NCBI RefSeq assembly: GCF_036323735.1
Contig: NC_086036.1
Location: 41,228,550-41,292,549 of the forward strand
DNA length: 64,000 nucleotides
Source of the DNA: Rattus norvegicus
Taxonomy: Eukaryota > Chordata > Mammalia > Rodentia > Muridae
Direction of reading: 5' to 3'
The notes under the pieces were generated by a model. That model was not told the DNA's origin, made no database searches, and saw nothing but the letters and a program-made list of their open reading frames with translations. The position numbers were made by a program, and so were the translations under genes. Positions 20,176 through 31,793 of this stretch are shown here, in pieces. How positions within the stretch are numbered: the first letter of the stretch is position 1; every line of letters begins with the position of its first letter.

Positions 20176-20719
20176 GCGCTCAGTCAAAATGCTCATATGT
20201 TTTAAAGGCTTAAAGTTCAAGTTGTTGTTATCATTCACACTCGAGTTGAAATAAAGAATGTAAGAGATTTGGACAGCTAGGGGAAAGAAAGAATCATGGG
20301 AGAAGAAGCAAATATTTTCCCAGCAGGGAAGGGGCAAAATAAATAAATGGAAGACAACATTCCAGGATCACAATGTCGCCAAGATACAGCCTCTGGTGGG
20401 AGTTTGTGGCAAAGACCTTGTTTGCTGACCAAAGCAGGTAGATTTTAGTCAGGGGAGAAGCACAAAGCAAGTGGGCAGAGCATTTTTGTGAACTGGAACC
20501 CAGAGCCTTAAATAGAAAACAGGAAGCGTGTGTTCAGCTCTGAGAGTCAGATATGGAACCCAAGGACACCGACCACTTAAAACAGGCAATTTCTTTATAA
20601 AAAATAGATCTTATTGCTTCCAAAATTATTCTGTTCTTTGGAGCCTTTCATTCTTTGGCATCATGTGGCTTTTAGTTTGAATTCTTAGGTTAAAAGATTA
20701 TGATGAATATATTTAACAT
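20176..20719. other. No gene recognised
   Basis: Apparently unique sequence without a credible frame. Confidence 0.5.
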
Positions 20720-20783
20720 TAAAAAAACCAAAAACCAAAAACCAAAAACCAAAAACCAAAAAAAAAAAACCCAAAACCCAAAG
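20720..20783. repeat. (AAAAACC)n simple repeat
   Basis: Four to five AAAAACC units followed by an A run and CCCAAAACCC. It may be an expanded A-rich tail. Confidence 0.9.
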
Positions 20784-21171
20784 CTCTGCACTTCAGAAAA
20801 GGGAACTTTCACCTCACACCTCTGATGTGAGGCTCTGATAGTCTGCCAGGATTTGACTTTGAGCCACTAATCCATTAAAATGATATGAAAAATACTTGTG
20901 TGCTCTGCCCCAGGCCCCACAGCTGGAGGCATTCAAGAGGAAACAGCCTCACAGATGATGTGTCACAGGGTCCAATGGCAGACAAGAGGGTCAGAGATCC
21001 CTGAGGAGGACGGTTTCCTAAAGCGTCTCTATATAAAGATACTTACTGGGTTTCTTTTTATAGACTCTCTGAGTCACCCACCTTCCCTTATAATGGAGCT
21101 AAAAGAGATCCAAACAAGATGATAGACGGAACACAGATGCCTTTCTCTCCAAATCCTTCCAACTATCTGGA
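20784..21171. other. No gene recognised
   Basis: Unique-looking. A 74-codon plus frame at 20898 has no recognisable domain. Confidence 0.5.
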
Positions 21172-21268
21172 TATTTTCTCCTACTTTTCTTCATTCTTTC
21201 TCTTTTTCTATGTTTCTTCCTTGTTCCTTCCTATCTTCCTTCCTTCTTTTTTCCCTTCCTTTCTTTTG
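21172..21268. repeat. Polypyrimidine tract (TTCC/TTTC)n
   Basis: A degenerate run of TTCTT, TTCCTTCC and CTTTCT units of about 95 bp with few purines. Confidence 0.85.
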
Positions 21269-21304
21269 ACCAGTCGTGCTACACACTAATTCCTGAGCTC
21301 AACT

Positions 21305-21307
<3 letters not shown>

Positions 21308-21341
<34 letters not shown>
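21308..21341. repeat. (CA)n microsatellite
   Basis: About sixteen uninterrupted CA dinucleotides. Confidence 0.95.
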
Positions 21342-21374
21342 ATGCACACTCGTATGCACACATAAGTACATTCA

Positions 21375-21480
21375 TTTGAAATAGGGTCTTACGTAGCCTA
21401 GGCTTCCCTTCAACTACAGCACAGGTTAGCCTTGAACTCTTGATTCTCCTGTCTCTAATTCCCAAGCCATGACACCAGCA
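21375..21480 (-). mobile_element. B1-type SINE, diverged
   Basis: AAATAGGGTCTTACGTAGCC, GGTTAGCCTTGAACTCTTG and CTGTCTCTAATTCCCAAG follow reverse-complement B1. Confidence 0.68.
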
Positions 21481-22400
21481 TAAAACATATTTTTAAACTA
21501 AGTGAATGTGAAGCTGGAGAACAAGAGAAATTGGCACCAATGGAGTAGAGCTTCTGGGGATTTGCTGAGAGACATATAGGATGGGATTGTGTTAGCAGAA
21601 GAAACATGGGGCACATCTGGAGAAGACAGCTGCAGGATGAATGCTGTCCTTTAAGGTAGTCTAATCTCCCAGATACTGGATTCCAGACACGTGGAAGTGA
21701 GGTACACTCGGGATTCAAGCTTCTGGCTTCTGAGATAATGTGTCAAAAAACGTTAATGTGTTTAGATATCAATCAAAAATTCCATTTTCACACATTTCTG
21801 TAGAACTTAATGTACAGAAGATGAGCACGCTCTTAGGATGAGAGAATTTAAATCATGTAGTCATAATACATTTACAACAGTACTGACCTGTAAAACCTTA
21901 TACCATAATAGATCACCATGACACTATGTTGGTTATCAAAGCATTGTTTTGAAATGTAAACCTGATTTGACTTATACTAAGCTTTCCAATATCACAAAGA
22001 AAATGTGGTTCACACATAGTGATGTAGGTTGATGTCAAGGCGATACGTGATTGTACAGTAGAGAGTCGGGTGGGGACAAAGTTTTTGTAAGGCAGGAGAG
22101 GGGAGGAGGAGAAGCGAGAGATCAAGATGGAGTCTACAGAGGAGGATGGTTCAGATTTGGGTGAACCAGATTTTATCTCATGTAGGTGGGTTGTGTATAT
22201 CTTTATAAATTTATTGTGTGGATTTATTATAGATTGAGAAACTAACATGTAAATCTAATTGTTAAATTACAAGTTTCTGGAACTTTGAATTACCATGCTA
22301 AAGACAACAGTGTGTGAAAGAAATGGCTGAGAGGCAGTTGGAGTGTGTGGACATGGCTCTGTTGTCCTTGTAGAGTGAGAATGTACAAGGGCCTGCGGAA
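21481..22400. other. No gene recognised
   Basis: Apparently unique. A 111-codon minus frame at 21913-22248 has no recognisable domain. Confidence 0.5.
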
Positions 22401-22401
22401 C

Positions 22402-22442
22402 TACGTGTGTGTGTGCGTGCACGTGTGCGTGTGCATGTGTGT
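22402..22442. repeat. (TG)n/(CG)-containing alternating tract
   Basis: GTGTGTGTGCGTGCACGTG and similar alternating purine-pyrimidine for about 40 bp. Confidence 0.88.
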
Positions 22443-22574
22443 AAGGCGTGGTAACTACCACCTAGGAGATTTCACAGAGAGGGCAGTTAAAAGGGAGACA
22501 GCCAGGAGTAGGCAGCTTGCAGACCATGTGGCAAAGTAGCACCCAGAGTGAGCAGATCAAGCTTGTGGGAACTG

Positions 22575-22810
22575 ATAGAAAACATTCTTTTTTAATTTTT
22601 GCCACAACACAGTGAGATGTCGTTCAGCATTAAAAAAGAAAATTTTAGATTTGCTACATCCATGGAAGAGATCATTGTTAAATGAAACAAACCAGTAAAC
22701 AGAAAGACAAGTGTCATAACTTCGCTTGTACATAGAATCTGAAAGGTTCAACCTTATGGACATTGAGAGAAAATAGTGACCAGAAGCTGGGGAGAAGAGG
22801 AAGAGAGGAG
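22575..22810 (+). mobile_element. Ancient L1M-type LINE, 3' fragment
   Basis: CAGTGAGATGTCGTTCAGCATTAAAAAAGAAAATTTTAG, ACATCCATGGAAGAGATC, TTAAATGAAACAAACCAG, GTACATAGAATCTGAAAGG and CCAGAAGCTGGGGAGAAG follow the plus-strand end of ORF2 and the 3' UTR of old mammalian L1 in order. No frame is preserved. Confidence 0.72.
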
Positions 22811-23299
22811 TGGGGAATAACTATCAGTTACATAAGAAGTTCTAGTTACATCATTCCAACAGAATCAGAATGAGGTAAAGAAACCAAATAATGAGCTCAG
22901 AAATTAGAGGCAAGAGATGAGAACAACGTCTCATTTTTCACCTGGCTTTGTCTTCCTCACTAACAATCTGTTATCTGTCATATATATGAATGTACATATA
23001 ATCATTGAATGTGGGCAAATCTTGAGAATCAGGCTTAAACTTATCCCAATATTTTAACATTAAGCCTTGTTCTCTGTTTTCAAACTGTTTCTCTGCTTTT
23101 CAAACACATAGAAACTGTTAAACCAGTTATTCATTATGTATCTTTACTCTTTCCATTGTTTTGGTGGTTTGGTCATTGCAGTCTAGGCTCTTGAGGTGGG
23201 AACTTCCCACCTCCTCATTCTGCCAGTTCCCTCCCCACATTGCATCAACTGCTTCCAGTTCATTGTCGGATGGTACATCTTCATTTTCATTCAGGACAA
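22811..23299. other. No gene recognised
   Basis: Apparently unique AT-rich sequence. Confidence 0.5.
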
Positions 23300-23301
23300 A
23301 A

Positions 23302-23313
23302 CACACACAAGCA

Positions 23314-23354
<41 letters not shown>

Positions 23355-23553
23355 GCATGCACGCACACTAAAATGCACACACACACACTCAAATGCACAC
23401 ATACACATACACAGATGCACACATACACACACATACACATGCACACATATACACATGCACACACACATACATGCATACACATACACATTACACACATGCA
23501 CACACATACACATACATGCACACACACTCACACAAACACACATACACACACAT

Positions 23554-23617
<64 letters not shown>
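23302..23617. repeat. Long (CA)n array, about 315 bp, with CG block
   Basis: Pure CA runs at both ends (about 23309-23350 and 23577-23615) flank a degenerate ACATACACATGCACAC interior and a CGCGCGCG block near 23567. It is alternating purine-pyrimidine throughout, a strong Z-DNA candidate. The Thr-His and Cys-Val open frames (up to 206 codons) on both strands are artefacts. Confidence 0.96.
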
Positions 23618-23619
23618 TT

Positions 23620-25115
23620 GAGACTTCCTCTTTGAACCATGGGTTATCTGGAAGCATGATGCTTTGTTTCCAAATATCCAGAGGTTTTTGTTGCTGTTCT
23701 CTTCTGTATTCATTTCCACTTTACTGTCACATGGACAGAGAGTTCACTCTGTATTGTTCCAATTGCTTTAAATTTTTCTAGCTTTGTTGAAGGACCCAGG
23801 ATATATTTTAGCTAAAACATACATTCTGCTAATCATTAGAGGATTCTGTCAACGATGACTAATCCTATCAGTTTATGGAACTGAGTCCTCCTCTCTGGTT
23901 TTCTATCTATTCTATCAGATATTCAGAGACGATGATGACATTTCCACAGTAGTTCTGAGTTTTTCGGTATCTCTTTTCATCTCTGTTATTTTGCTTCTAT
24001 GTTTGTGGTGTACCGATTTAGGACTCACTTTTTTAGTGTACTTTCTCTGTTTATGATAAATTTTTTGTTCTAAAGTCTACTTTATCTGTCATTAATATAG
24101 TAATTTTTACCTTATCTAGATTAATCTTTAAATGATAACCTCTTTTCAATAGTGGTTTTTGTTTTTGTTTTTTTGTTTTTTTTGTTTTTTTAACTTTCAG
24201 CCTCTCTTTATTGTTATATTTGGGGTAAGCTTCTTTTAGACAATGTATAGTTGAGTCACATGTTTAATTCTATTCTGCCAATCTATTTATTTATTTTCAA
24301 GATAAGGTTGTGCTATGTGTTAAAGGTTCTCATTGGCCTCCTAAATTATAGGTCTTGGCCAATATCTTTTAATTAATATGTTTAAACTGTTTACATTTAA
24401 TATAACTGTTGATGTGTTAAGGCATAACTACTACTTTACCACTTTATGTTTTTGTTTCTTTTCTGTTTCCTGAATTTTTGTTTGCTATGATATGTTTTTA
24501 TTTATTTGTTTTATTTTCTTTATTTTTATGTTTTCTTTATGTTGTATTTTATTTTTATATTTTATTCTTTATGTTATATTTTACTTCTGTTTTACTTTTT
24601 ATTTATTGCTTTGATTTATTTTTGTTTTACTTTCTTCTCATAGGTTATTTGACTATTTTTCAATGTGTAACATAACATTTTAATGTATGTGTAGCATTCT
24701 CGAGTGTGCTCTTATATAGTTTTTGGTATTAACAGTGATTTATGAGAGTCTACAAATGCTATCATTTTACAGGTTCAGTGATGTATATAGCTGTCTTACA
24801 CTCTTCCTCTGTAACATAATTATTACGAATATTTTCCTAATACTTTTAGGATAACACCATGTCATATTTTTTGCTTCAATTCTCACATGTACTTTAGAAA
24901 AATGAAGAAACTATTTAATTTTTAAAAGTCTGTTTCATTTCTTCTTTCAGTTTGCTAATTTCTACTTTCTAGTTGACTGATTCTTTCTTTCCCTTCATTC
25001 TGCTATTGAAACCATTTAGAGGCATTTAAAACTTAACTTTTATTTGTTAGTTCTGAAATTTCCATGTCATTTTAAAATATGGGTATTTCTTTCCTGGGGC
25101 TAAGTTTTTATTTGT
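23620..25115 (-). mobile_element. Ancient L1M-type LINE, ORF2 5' part and upstream
   Basis: The reverse complement of an old L1 is recognisable in order: TCTAAAGTCTACTTTATCTG, ATTAATATAGTAATTTTTACC, TTTCAGCCTCTCTTTATTG, TTTTAGACAATGTATAGTTG, TTACATTTAATATAACTG. It continues to CATTCTGCTATTGAAACCATTTAG and TTCTGAAATTTCCATGTCATT, typical of the region between ORF1 and ORF2. It is heavily decayed. A T/G-rich simple block at 24157-24193 interrupts it. Confidence 0.7.
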
Positions 25116-26215
25116 CTCAAGCAGAACTGTAATTGCTTTTTGAAGCACTTCTTCTGTGGATAATTCAAAATGTTCTTAGCTCACTCAAGAAACATTGTCC
25201 CAGTGTTAGCTTTAAATTTTGGAATTTAGAGTGTTCCTGGTTAGATGGAGACTGGGGCGTTTTGGAGTATTTCCTGGAAGCCCTCCTTCTTTTTAACCTG
25301 GCATCCCCTAACACTGACAGAAGTCGGAGGGGCTTGCACCACACTCTTAGCGCTGGGCGGATTACTGATTTACAGATTCTTGTTGTCTGGGTCTTGTTGA
25401 TATCTGCAGGTTTTCCTCGTTACAGCTGGGAAGAGGTAGAAGTTGTGGGTTCCGGCTAGACTTCCACCAACTAGTAAACTTGTAAATCCCCTTGGTACAG
25501 CGCCACCTACTGGGCGGGGGCGGGGTATCGTCCTTATTATTCCTCGATGGTAGGTAACGCGCTGAATTTAAACCAACCAGAGGGTCTCTGACAGGACCTC
25601 AGTGGAAGTAAGAGTGACATCACCATCCATTAAACTTAGAAATCAAAGCTCCTCAAATGTCTTAGCTGCAACTGTGGGCAGAAGGGCTCATTACTGTCTG
25701 GTAAAGATAAAGTGTTGGTTTTCTTCTTGTTCTTTTTTGGCCTACCATTTCGGTAGTGAGGATGGAAGTATATAGGCTTTATGCTCAACGTTTGCTGGAA
25801 CGGGATACCACTGTTTTTCTGTGGAGTTTGTCTGGAATGGCATACTGTGTATTGTCCTTTTCCTTTGCTAGAGAGAGAGGCTTACGGTGGGATTCTTTGT
25901 GTCAGCACCCATTGGATTCTGAGGGTGTCCGGTTTCTTTGGCTCCAAGTCTGTGATAAATGAGGCCTGAAGAAAAGACAAGAAATTCAACACCGGATTGC
26001 TGTTCAGGATCTTGCAGAGTCTAGATAGTATGGCTCTTTCTCTCTCCAACCTCTGGCCTTCTTATTTTTGTTTTCTAAGTAATATCCAGGAGTTTAGTGA
26101 CATTTCATGGGGGAATAAGGGGAAACGTATCAATGCTACCTTCCTGGAAGTAGAACACCATTTTTGTTTTTCCTTTAAAAAGTTCTCTGTTTTTAAAAAT
26201 CTACCATGTGTTTTT
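25116..26215 (-). mobile_element. Probable 5' continuation of the ancient L1
   Basis: CATTTCATGGGGGAATAAGG, then CTACCTTCCTGGAAGTAGAA, resembles the 5' region of old L1M elements read on the minus strand. The segment continues the element at 23620-25115 without a clear break. Intermediate parts such as GCGGGGGCGGGG at about 25517 are less certain. The 108-codon plus frame (25133-25459) lies in this repeat and is not a gene. Confidence 0.4.
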
Positions 26216-26279
26216 TAGAACAATTGAAGCGACACAGAGATCCAAAGTAAGTGGCCTATGGGATGAGAGCTAGTGTGGT

Positions 26280-26632
26280 GGGGCTTATATTGGAGGAGGT
26301 GTGACCTTGTTGGAGAAGGTGTGTTACTGATAGTGGATTTTCATTTCAAAATCCCATGCCAGGCCCAATAATTTGCTCTCGCTCTTCCGCCCCACCCTCC
26401 ATCCTCCAACCCCCCTTTCCACCCTCCTTTACTGAAACTTTTGCGTCACGTGTCAGCTCTCAGCTCCTACTCTAGTACAATGCTAGCTTGTCTGCCACCA
26501 TGTTTCCCACCATGCCGACCACAGAATAACACTGCAACAGTAAGCAAGCACCCAATTACCTGCTTTCTTTTATAGGTGGTCTTGGTCACGGTGGCTCTTC
26601 ACAGCAATCAATAGTCACCCTAACTAAGACCA
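26280..26632 (+). mobile_element. MaLR-like LTR, diverged
   Basis: GGAGGAGGTGTGACCTTGTTGG, CCCATGCCAGGCCCAATAATTTG, CAGCTCTCAGCTCCTAC, GTCTTGGTCACGGTGGCTCTTCACAGC and CCCTAACTAAGACCA follow the same family layout as 10211-10690. The left end is missing. Confidence 0.6.
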
Positions 26633-27134
26633 CTAGTGAGTATTGGTAGGTGAGCATGAAATAGCTTCGTGGACATCCCCTGGCAGAGCATCTGCTTTCC
26701 CTGTTGCATACCGGTGGGGATAGGATGAGAATCTCCCCATCTTGCCAACTCCTCAGAGCTTAGAAGGTACCCTGCCCAATCAGAGGAGAGGCTCTGGCAC
26801 CCACCTCTGCATTTAGTTTCCTGGATAGAAGGCTGGAAGGTAGTGAGGCCCTTTCCCACTGACCACAAAATGGGGGTCTTTATATCTACAAGGAAAATGA
26901 AGACCTTAGGAATAGGTCTTCTTAGCACAGAATGGGACTAATGTCCCAGAGCCTAGGTCAAGAGGGACCCTTGTGACAGAGTCAGCTTCTGAGGGCTCTC
27001 AGGTGGTGATGACCCAGAGACTGACCTGCCGCACAGCATCACCAGCACGGCTGCGGTCTTCCTCACTTTCTTCATGCACATGGTCCACATAGAGTTTCGT
27101 TAGGAGGGAGTATAGTATATGCTCAGTCAATCTG
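26633..27134. other. No gene recognised
   Basis: Apparently unique. A 102-codon minus frame at 26620-26928 has no recognisable domain. Confidence 0.5.
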
Positions 27135-27306
27135 GATTAGGTAATGGCTAAAGATGTAGACTTTATATTCTAGGCTTGAATTCCAGTCCTGGAGTGTAAC
27201 TGAGACCTCAGTAAGTTATCCTTTTTTGTCTATTTATTCCTCTCTAAAATGGGCAAAGCAGACGCCAGTCTGGTGTGAAGGTTAAAGAGCTTAGAATGAG
27301 ACCAAA
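27135..27306 (+). mobile_element. MIR SINE
   Basis: AGATGTAGACTTTATATTCTAGGCTTGAATTCCAG, TCAGTAAGTTATCC, TCTCTAAAATGGGCAAAGC and AAGAGCTTAGAATG follow the MIR consensus order on the plus strand. Confidence 0.72.
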
Positions 27307-28788
27307 CATTGTGAGGTGCGTTTTACCAAGTCACAGAGATGCATCTGTGCTTAGTGCATCTTGGAGACACCACCACGGCTGTTTGGATGTCACTGGTTTC
27401 CATTGCTTATTTTGGATGGAGGGGATAGGCAGTTAGATGCACTGAAACCTTTGTGAGCAGGTTTTGGAGAGTGATCTCTGAAGAATAAAGGAGTCATGAA
27501 CAGATGATGGGGCAGGTATGTATCTAAAAGACAGGGAAGAGGCATGTGGCAACTCATGCAGTTGTTAGAAGTGATCAGTAAACCATGCTTTATTCATTAC
27601 AAAATACAGTGGGATACTGCTAATCAACGTTTCGTAAATTGTCTTCAGGGATGGTTTATCATAAGCTGTGGAGGAAGGCTTTGATACCTCAGAGGATCTA
27701 GGAGAGTGCAATTGTCTGCATGGCATCAGATAGAAGGGTTTGTCTCTCCCTTTCTGACTGCAGACCTGCTGACTTCCTGGTTCAGGAAGTCATCCTCTCT
27801 GTGCCCTTGTTCCCACATTCATCTTCTAGTTAGGATGCTCTGGAGACTTCAGGCTCTCTGGTCACTTCTCTCAAGAGCAGAAGCTGGAAGGAACTACACT
27901 GTTTTCAGTTTTGCTTTCCAAATGTTGCCTTCCTACCAATTTCCTCCAACTTTAAATAGAACCAGGTTAATTACACATGTTGTTTGAAAGCCAGACTTAA
28001 AATAGGAGCAAATTAGACTCATTAAATCTTGGAGAGACACGTGAGCTAAAGAAGGCTATGGTTCTTTTCTCCAATAAATGGTACAACAGTTTGGAACCTG
28101 ATTCACAGTTACATTCCAACACTCTTGATATTATGAGATAGATGAGCATCCAGCCTTCCAAGGCTGCTTCTACCCCACCATCCTAAAGCACGGCAATGTC
28201 TGTTGCTGAACCTATTCTAGGGATGTTCATGGATTTGCATAGTGAATAGGGAACTTCCCATAAGAACACAGAATCTCTAGTGAGGAGCTGCATCATCCCT
28301 TAGCCATAGCTGAAAAGCCTAGGACACAATAGCACATTCACTGGGAGTCCTGATGGGCCGTGGGACTCTGCACCTATAAGGTATTCATGAGGCACTGTTG
28401 CTGAGCTCTCTCAACCCCACCACTTTCCAGCAGGACACACAGTGACTGAAGTGCATCTTGAAGATGTGACCACAGCTCTCTGAATCCCACCACTTAAAAC
28501 TGATGACTTTGGACAGAGGGACGGGATTTAGATGTGTGGGTAAGCTTGGCAGGAAAGATTGAGTGCTTTCTGAACACCCTTCACTAGGTACTTCTGTATG
28601 CAATTAGAGGTATGCAGAGGTGGGGAGGTATCAATTTTTTATCTGCGTAGGAGTTTTCATAGCTCAAGTCCAAGAGATGCTGATACTATAGTTACTGTAG
28701 CTGGAACTGGAATGACAATTTAATTCCCATTCCTGAAAACAGATTGAGACATCATAGATTGTTGTTTTGCTTTTGTCTGTTTTGGTTT
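27307..28788. other. No gene recognised
   Basis: About 1.5 kb of apparently unique sequence. Short frames only. Confidence 0.5.
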
Positions 28789-28832
28789 AGTTTGGGGCTT
28801 TTTTGTTTTGTTTTGTTTTGTTTGGTATTAAT
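28789..28832. repeat. (GTTTT)n simple repeat
   Basis: TTTTTTGTTTTGTTTTGTTTTG, T-rich. Confidence 0.85.
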
Positions 28833-29167
28833 CACTATTTTTGGTCAGCTTTTTGTTTTCCATATTTATGGGAACCTCAAATCATGAAACCCCTTCACTT
28901 CTCTCAAACTAATTTAGAGTCTCTTAATCACTGGAGGATGCCTCTTTTATCGACTGAGTCAGTTCTGCACACAGTTGGTATCTAAGCAAAAATTCTGGAG
29001 GGGGAGAACTGCTGCCCACACCCTTACCCACACCCACACAGCTGTGATCCTCTGGCCACTGTCCTCTATCTCATTTTGAAAAGCAAAATTTTATCATGCA
29101 AAAAGAAAAGCATGCAATAGAAGTAAGTAATTTTAGATAATTAGCACCAAAGGGTCTGGTACATTAA
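28833..29167. other. No gene recognised
   Basis: Apparently unique, including a CACACCCTTACCCACACCC phrase near 29018. Confidence 0.5.
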
Positions 29168-29305
29168 GTCAGCACTTGTCAAAGTGTACCTGCATCATCC
29201 ACATCAGAAAACATTATAGAGTTATTTTAAAATACAGATTACTACGCAGCACCCCAGGCTAACTTATACAAAAATTTTGTGAAGTGAGCTTGGGGACCTT
29301 ACATT
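29168..29305 (+). mobile_element. MER5A-like hAT fragment
   Basis: CAGCACTTGTCAAAGTGTACC, CTGCATCATCCACATCAG and AATACAGATTACTACGCAGCACCCCAGG follow the MER5A order, with losses. No intact right terminal repeat is visible. Confidence 0.6.
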
Positions 29306-29504
29306 TCCTTTAAAAACTTTTATTACAGTTGTATTTCTTTTGCGTGTATGTCATAGGAGGGGCACGGAGGAGACAGTGCAGTGGGTGAATGCAGGTCAGA
29401 AAACAATATGCGGCTTTACTCTCTAAGCCATCTTGATGACCTTGGAAACTTTAGGAACAAGCTTTCTAGATGATTCTTATGTTCAAGAAATTTTTGTGGG
29501 GGAG

Positions 29505-29650
29505 AGTCTGTAGACATGGTTTCTCTGTGCACAACTGTCTGACCTGTAACTCACTCTGTAGATCAGGCTGGCCTCAAACTCACACAGGTCTGCCTCCCTC
29601 TACACCCCCTAGTGCTAGGATTAAAGGTGTGAGCCACCCCCTGGCATGCT
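29505..29650 (-). mobile_element. B1 SINE
   Basis: ACATGGTTTCTCTGTGCACAAC, CTGTAACTCACTCTGTAGATC, AGGCTGGCCTCAAACTC and GGATTAAAGGTGTGAGCCACC are reverse-complement B1. Confidence 0.92.
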
Positions 29651-30139
29651 CAAGGACATTTAAGGAGTGTAAACCAGTTGTTCCTCTTTAGCCCCATTCT
29701 CCAGGTGACAGTTTAACAACCGCTTGAACAAAAATTTGTGTTCTACATTAAAAGAAAAGTAAAAGGAAGAAGGAGTAGTTGATGGGTGTGTGACATGGGC
29801 TGGGTAGAGGGCTAACTGAGAAATTTACATGTGTGGCTTATTTCAATATAACATCTCTTTGTTGGGATGTTAATGAGATGGAAAGTTAAGGTTATAAAAA
29901 GAACCAAGGTAAGTATCCTATCTCTATAATCAGATAACGGCCCCAGGAAGCATCCCCTGCAGCTGGGAACTGGGCTTGTAGCTCTACAGAGTATGGGGGA
30001 TAGACGGACAGGCTAGTGAGAGAGACCTTGTGCTGGCACTCAGTGTCCAGGACTTTCTAGCATTCTGATGAGCAGTAAGCATGACACATGCAGGAGGTTA
30101 TTCACCCAGACTGTCAGCACCAAAGCTCCTTAAACAAGT
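29651..30139. other. No gene recognised
   Basis: Apparently unique sequence without a credible frame. Confidence 0.5.
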
Positions 30140-30310
30140 CTATCTGCCTCTTATTGAAAATTTACTCTGTATGTCCAGGGAGCACTTTCTAGCATTTTCT
30201 CTTCACATAGACCCAGTGAGGTAGGCATCAGTATTTATTTTCAAGGAAGAAAATACCATGAAACGTGTACACATAGCCATGTCTGCTTGACTCTAGAACA
30301 CTGGGAACCA
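30140..30310 (-). mobile_element. MIR-like SINE
   Basis: TTATTGAAAATTTACTCTGTATGTCCAG, then CCCAGTGAGGTAGGCATCAGTATTTA, resembles reverse-complement MIR 3' sequence. Diverged. Confidence 0.5.
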
Positions 30311-30604
30311 CACACCAGATTGGACGAAACAAAGCATTGGTGCTAATACCTGAGCATTAGAGAAAGCTGGTGCTGTTACACAGCTACAAAAATTTCCCAA
30401 TGTGGCAATCTCCTTCTTATATATTCATTCTCTTTCTTCATGCATAGGAACTCCAATCCTTGCTCCTCTTTTAAGCCTCAAATGCACATGGCCATGAGGG
30501 CCAGCTTGTTGGAGTAGGAGCCAGCCAAACTGAACATGGCAAGTGATATCTCAGGGTTATTGACAGGGACGTAGACAAAAGAGCATAGAGGGTGATATCA
30601 GCAA

Positions 30605-31420
30605 CTCCAGTGTTTTAACGCTTATTATAAATATAAAGAGTTTTGTGTATTTTATTTGGGAACTAAATGATCAAAGGTGGGGTAAAAACCCCCAAATAAT
30701 ATTTACTACATTTTGGCACCCCAAGTTGGGCACCGAATGTAGAACTGAAGTGGAACTTTCTGGTTTCTTTGGAGACTTATGTGATGTTTCTCTGAAAACT
30801 CATCTGAGTGGGTGTTTTTGCTGAAGCAGACTCGTGGGGGGATGCTTTGCTGAGAACAGACACACAGTGTTTTTCTGGAAGCTGACTGGAAAAGGGGCAT
30901 GTGATGTTTTGCTAGAGCAGATGCTTGAGAGAGCATGTGGTGTTGGAAAGGGTATAAATGTAACCCATCAGGCAGTAGATGATGCTGTGTGGTATGGGTT
31001 CACCTTGCCTTCTTTGCTGATCATCATTTGTTGTGACTTTGCAGAGAGAAAAGCACCAAAGACCTTCTGATAGTGTTCCGGCGGCTTCTGGCCACTTCTG
31101 CAGACTCTGATCAGTGGTTTCTTCTGATTGACCTGCCATTGTTGATTTGTGAATGGCATTTATAAGTGGATCGAACTACCCGCTGCTGATTCCTGTGAAC
31201 TGAACTGTTTATATCCTGAAAATGCAGATTGGATTCACCGCAAAGAACTATTTCTAAACAGGTCCACATCCTCCTTTGCCTTATTAACCTTTTCCTTTCC
31301 ACTACCCCTGGTGAGTGGTGGGCTAGAAGGGAGGTTAAGGCATTTAAGAACCGTTATTAAAGTAGGCTTTGAAAAATATAAACCCACACAGAATATTACA
31401 ATTAAGCTTATCCTCATCTA
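30605..31420 (+). mobile_element. Possible endogenous retrovirus relic (LTR end plus leader)
   Basis: At 30695-30711 the sequence ends TATTTACTACA. Three bases later comes TGGCACCCCAAGTTGGGC, like a decayed lysine-tRNA primer-binding site, which would mark a 5' LTR/leader boundary. Downstream there are degenerate repeats around GTGATGTTT and GCTGAAGCAGA, and a TATAAA at about 30952. No gag, pro, pol or env frame is visible. The family is not recognised. It could equally be another kind of rodent repeat. Confidence 0.35.
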
Positions 31421-31793
31421 GCTTCAAGTAGATAAAATTCAAGTCGTGTTATTTATTTATTTAGGCTCTGTGTAACTACTGGGGAATTGCCCCTAATCTA
31501 AATCTCTAATGCTAGTTTGGACTGTAACCAAACTATACTCCCTTGTTACTTGCTGTTAACTCTCTGAGTTAATTCTGCTCCAGCAGTCTGGTATCCTGGG
31601 CAGGCATTTCAATCTGGCACATGCTGCTGGTCCATCATGACTAATGGAGACCTTCTGTTTTCCCTGTCTTCTCCTCTTCAGAGCTTCTTCTCCATCTCTC
31701 TCCTTTCTCCTTCTCCCTGCGGTCCCTACCTGCAACACCCAGCCCAGAAACTCAAACACCACCTCTCTCTATACACCCCCACCAGTTTTATTT
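31421..31793. other. No gene recognised
   Basis: Pyrimidine-rich, apparently unique sequence. The overlapping short frames on both strands lack domains. Confidence 0.5.

Noticed and set aside
20720..20783. Telomere-like CCAAAAA repeats
   Set aside because: The unit is AAAAACC, not CCCTAA. It is a simple A-rich repeat.
23127..23781. 206- and 176-codon frames of Thr-His and Cys-Val repeats
   Set aside because: Products of the CA/TG dinucleotide array on opposite strands.
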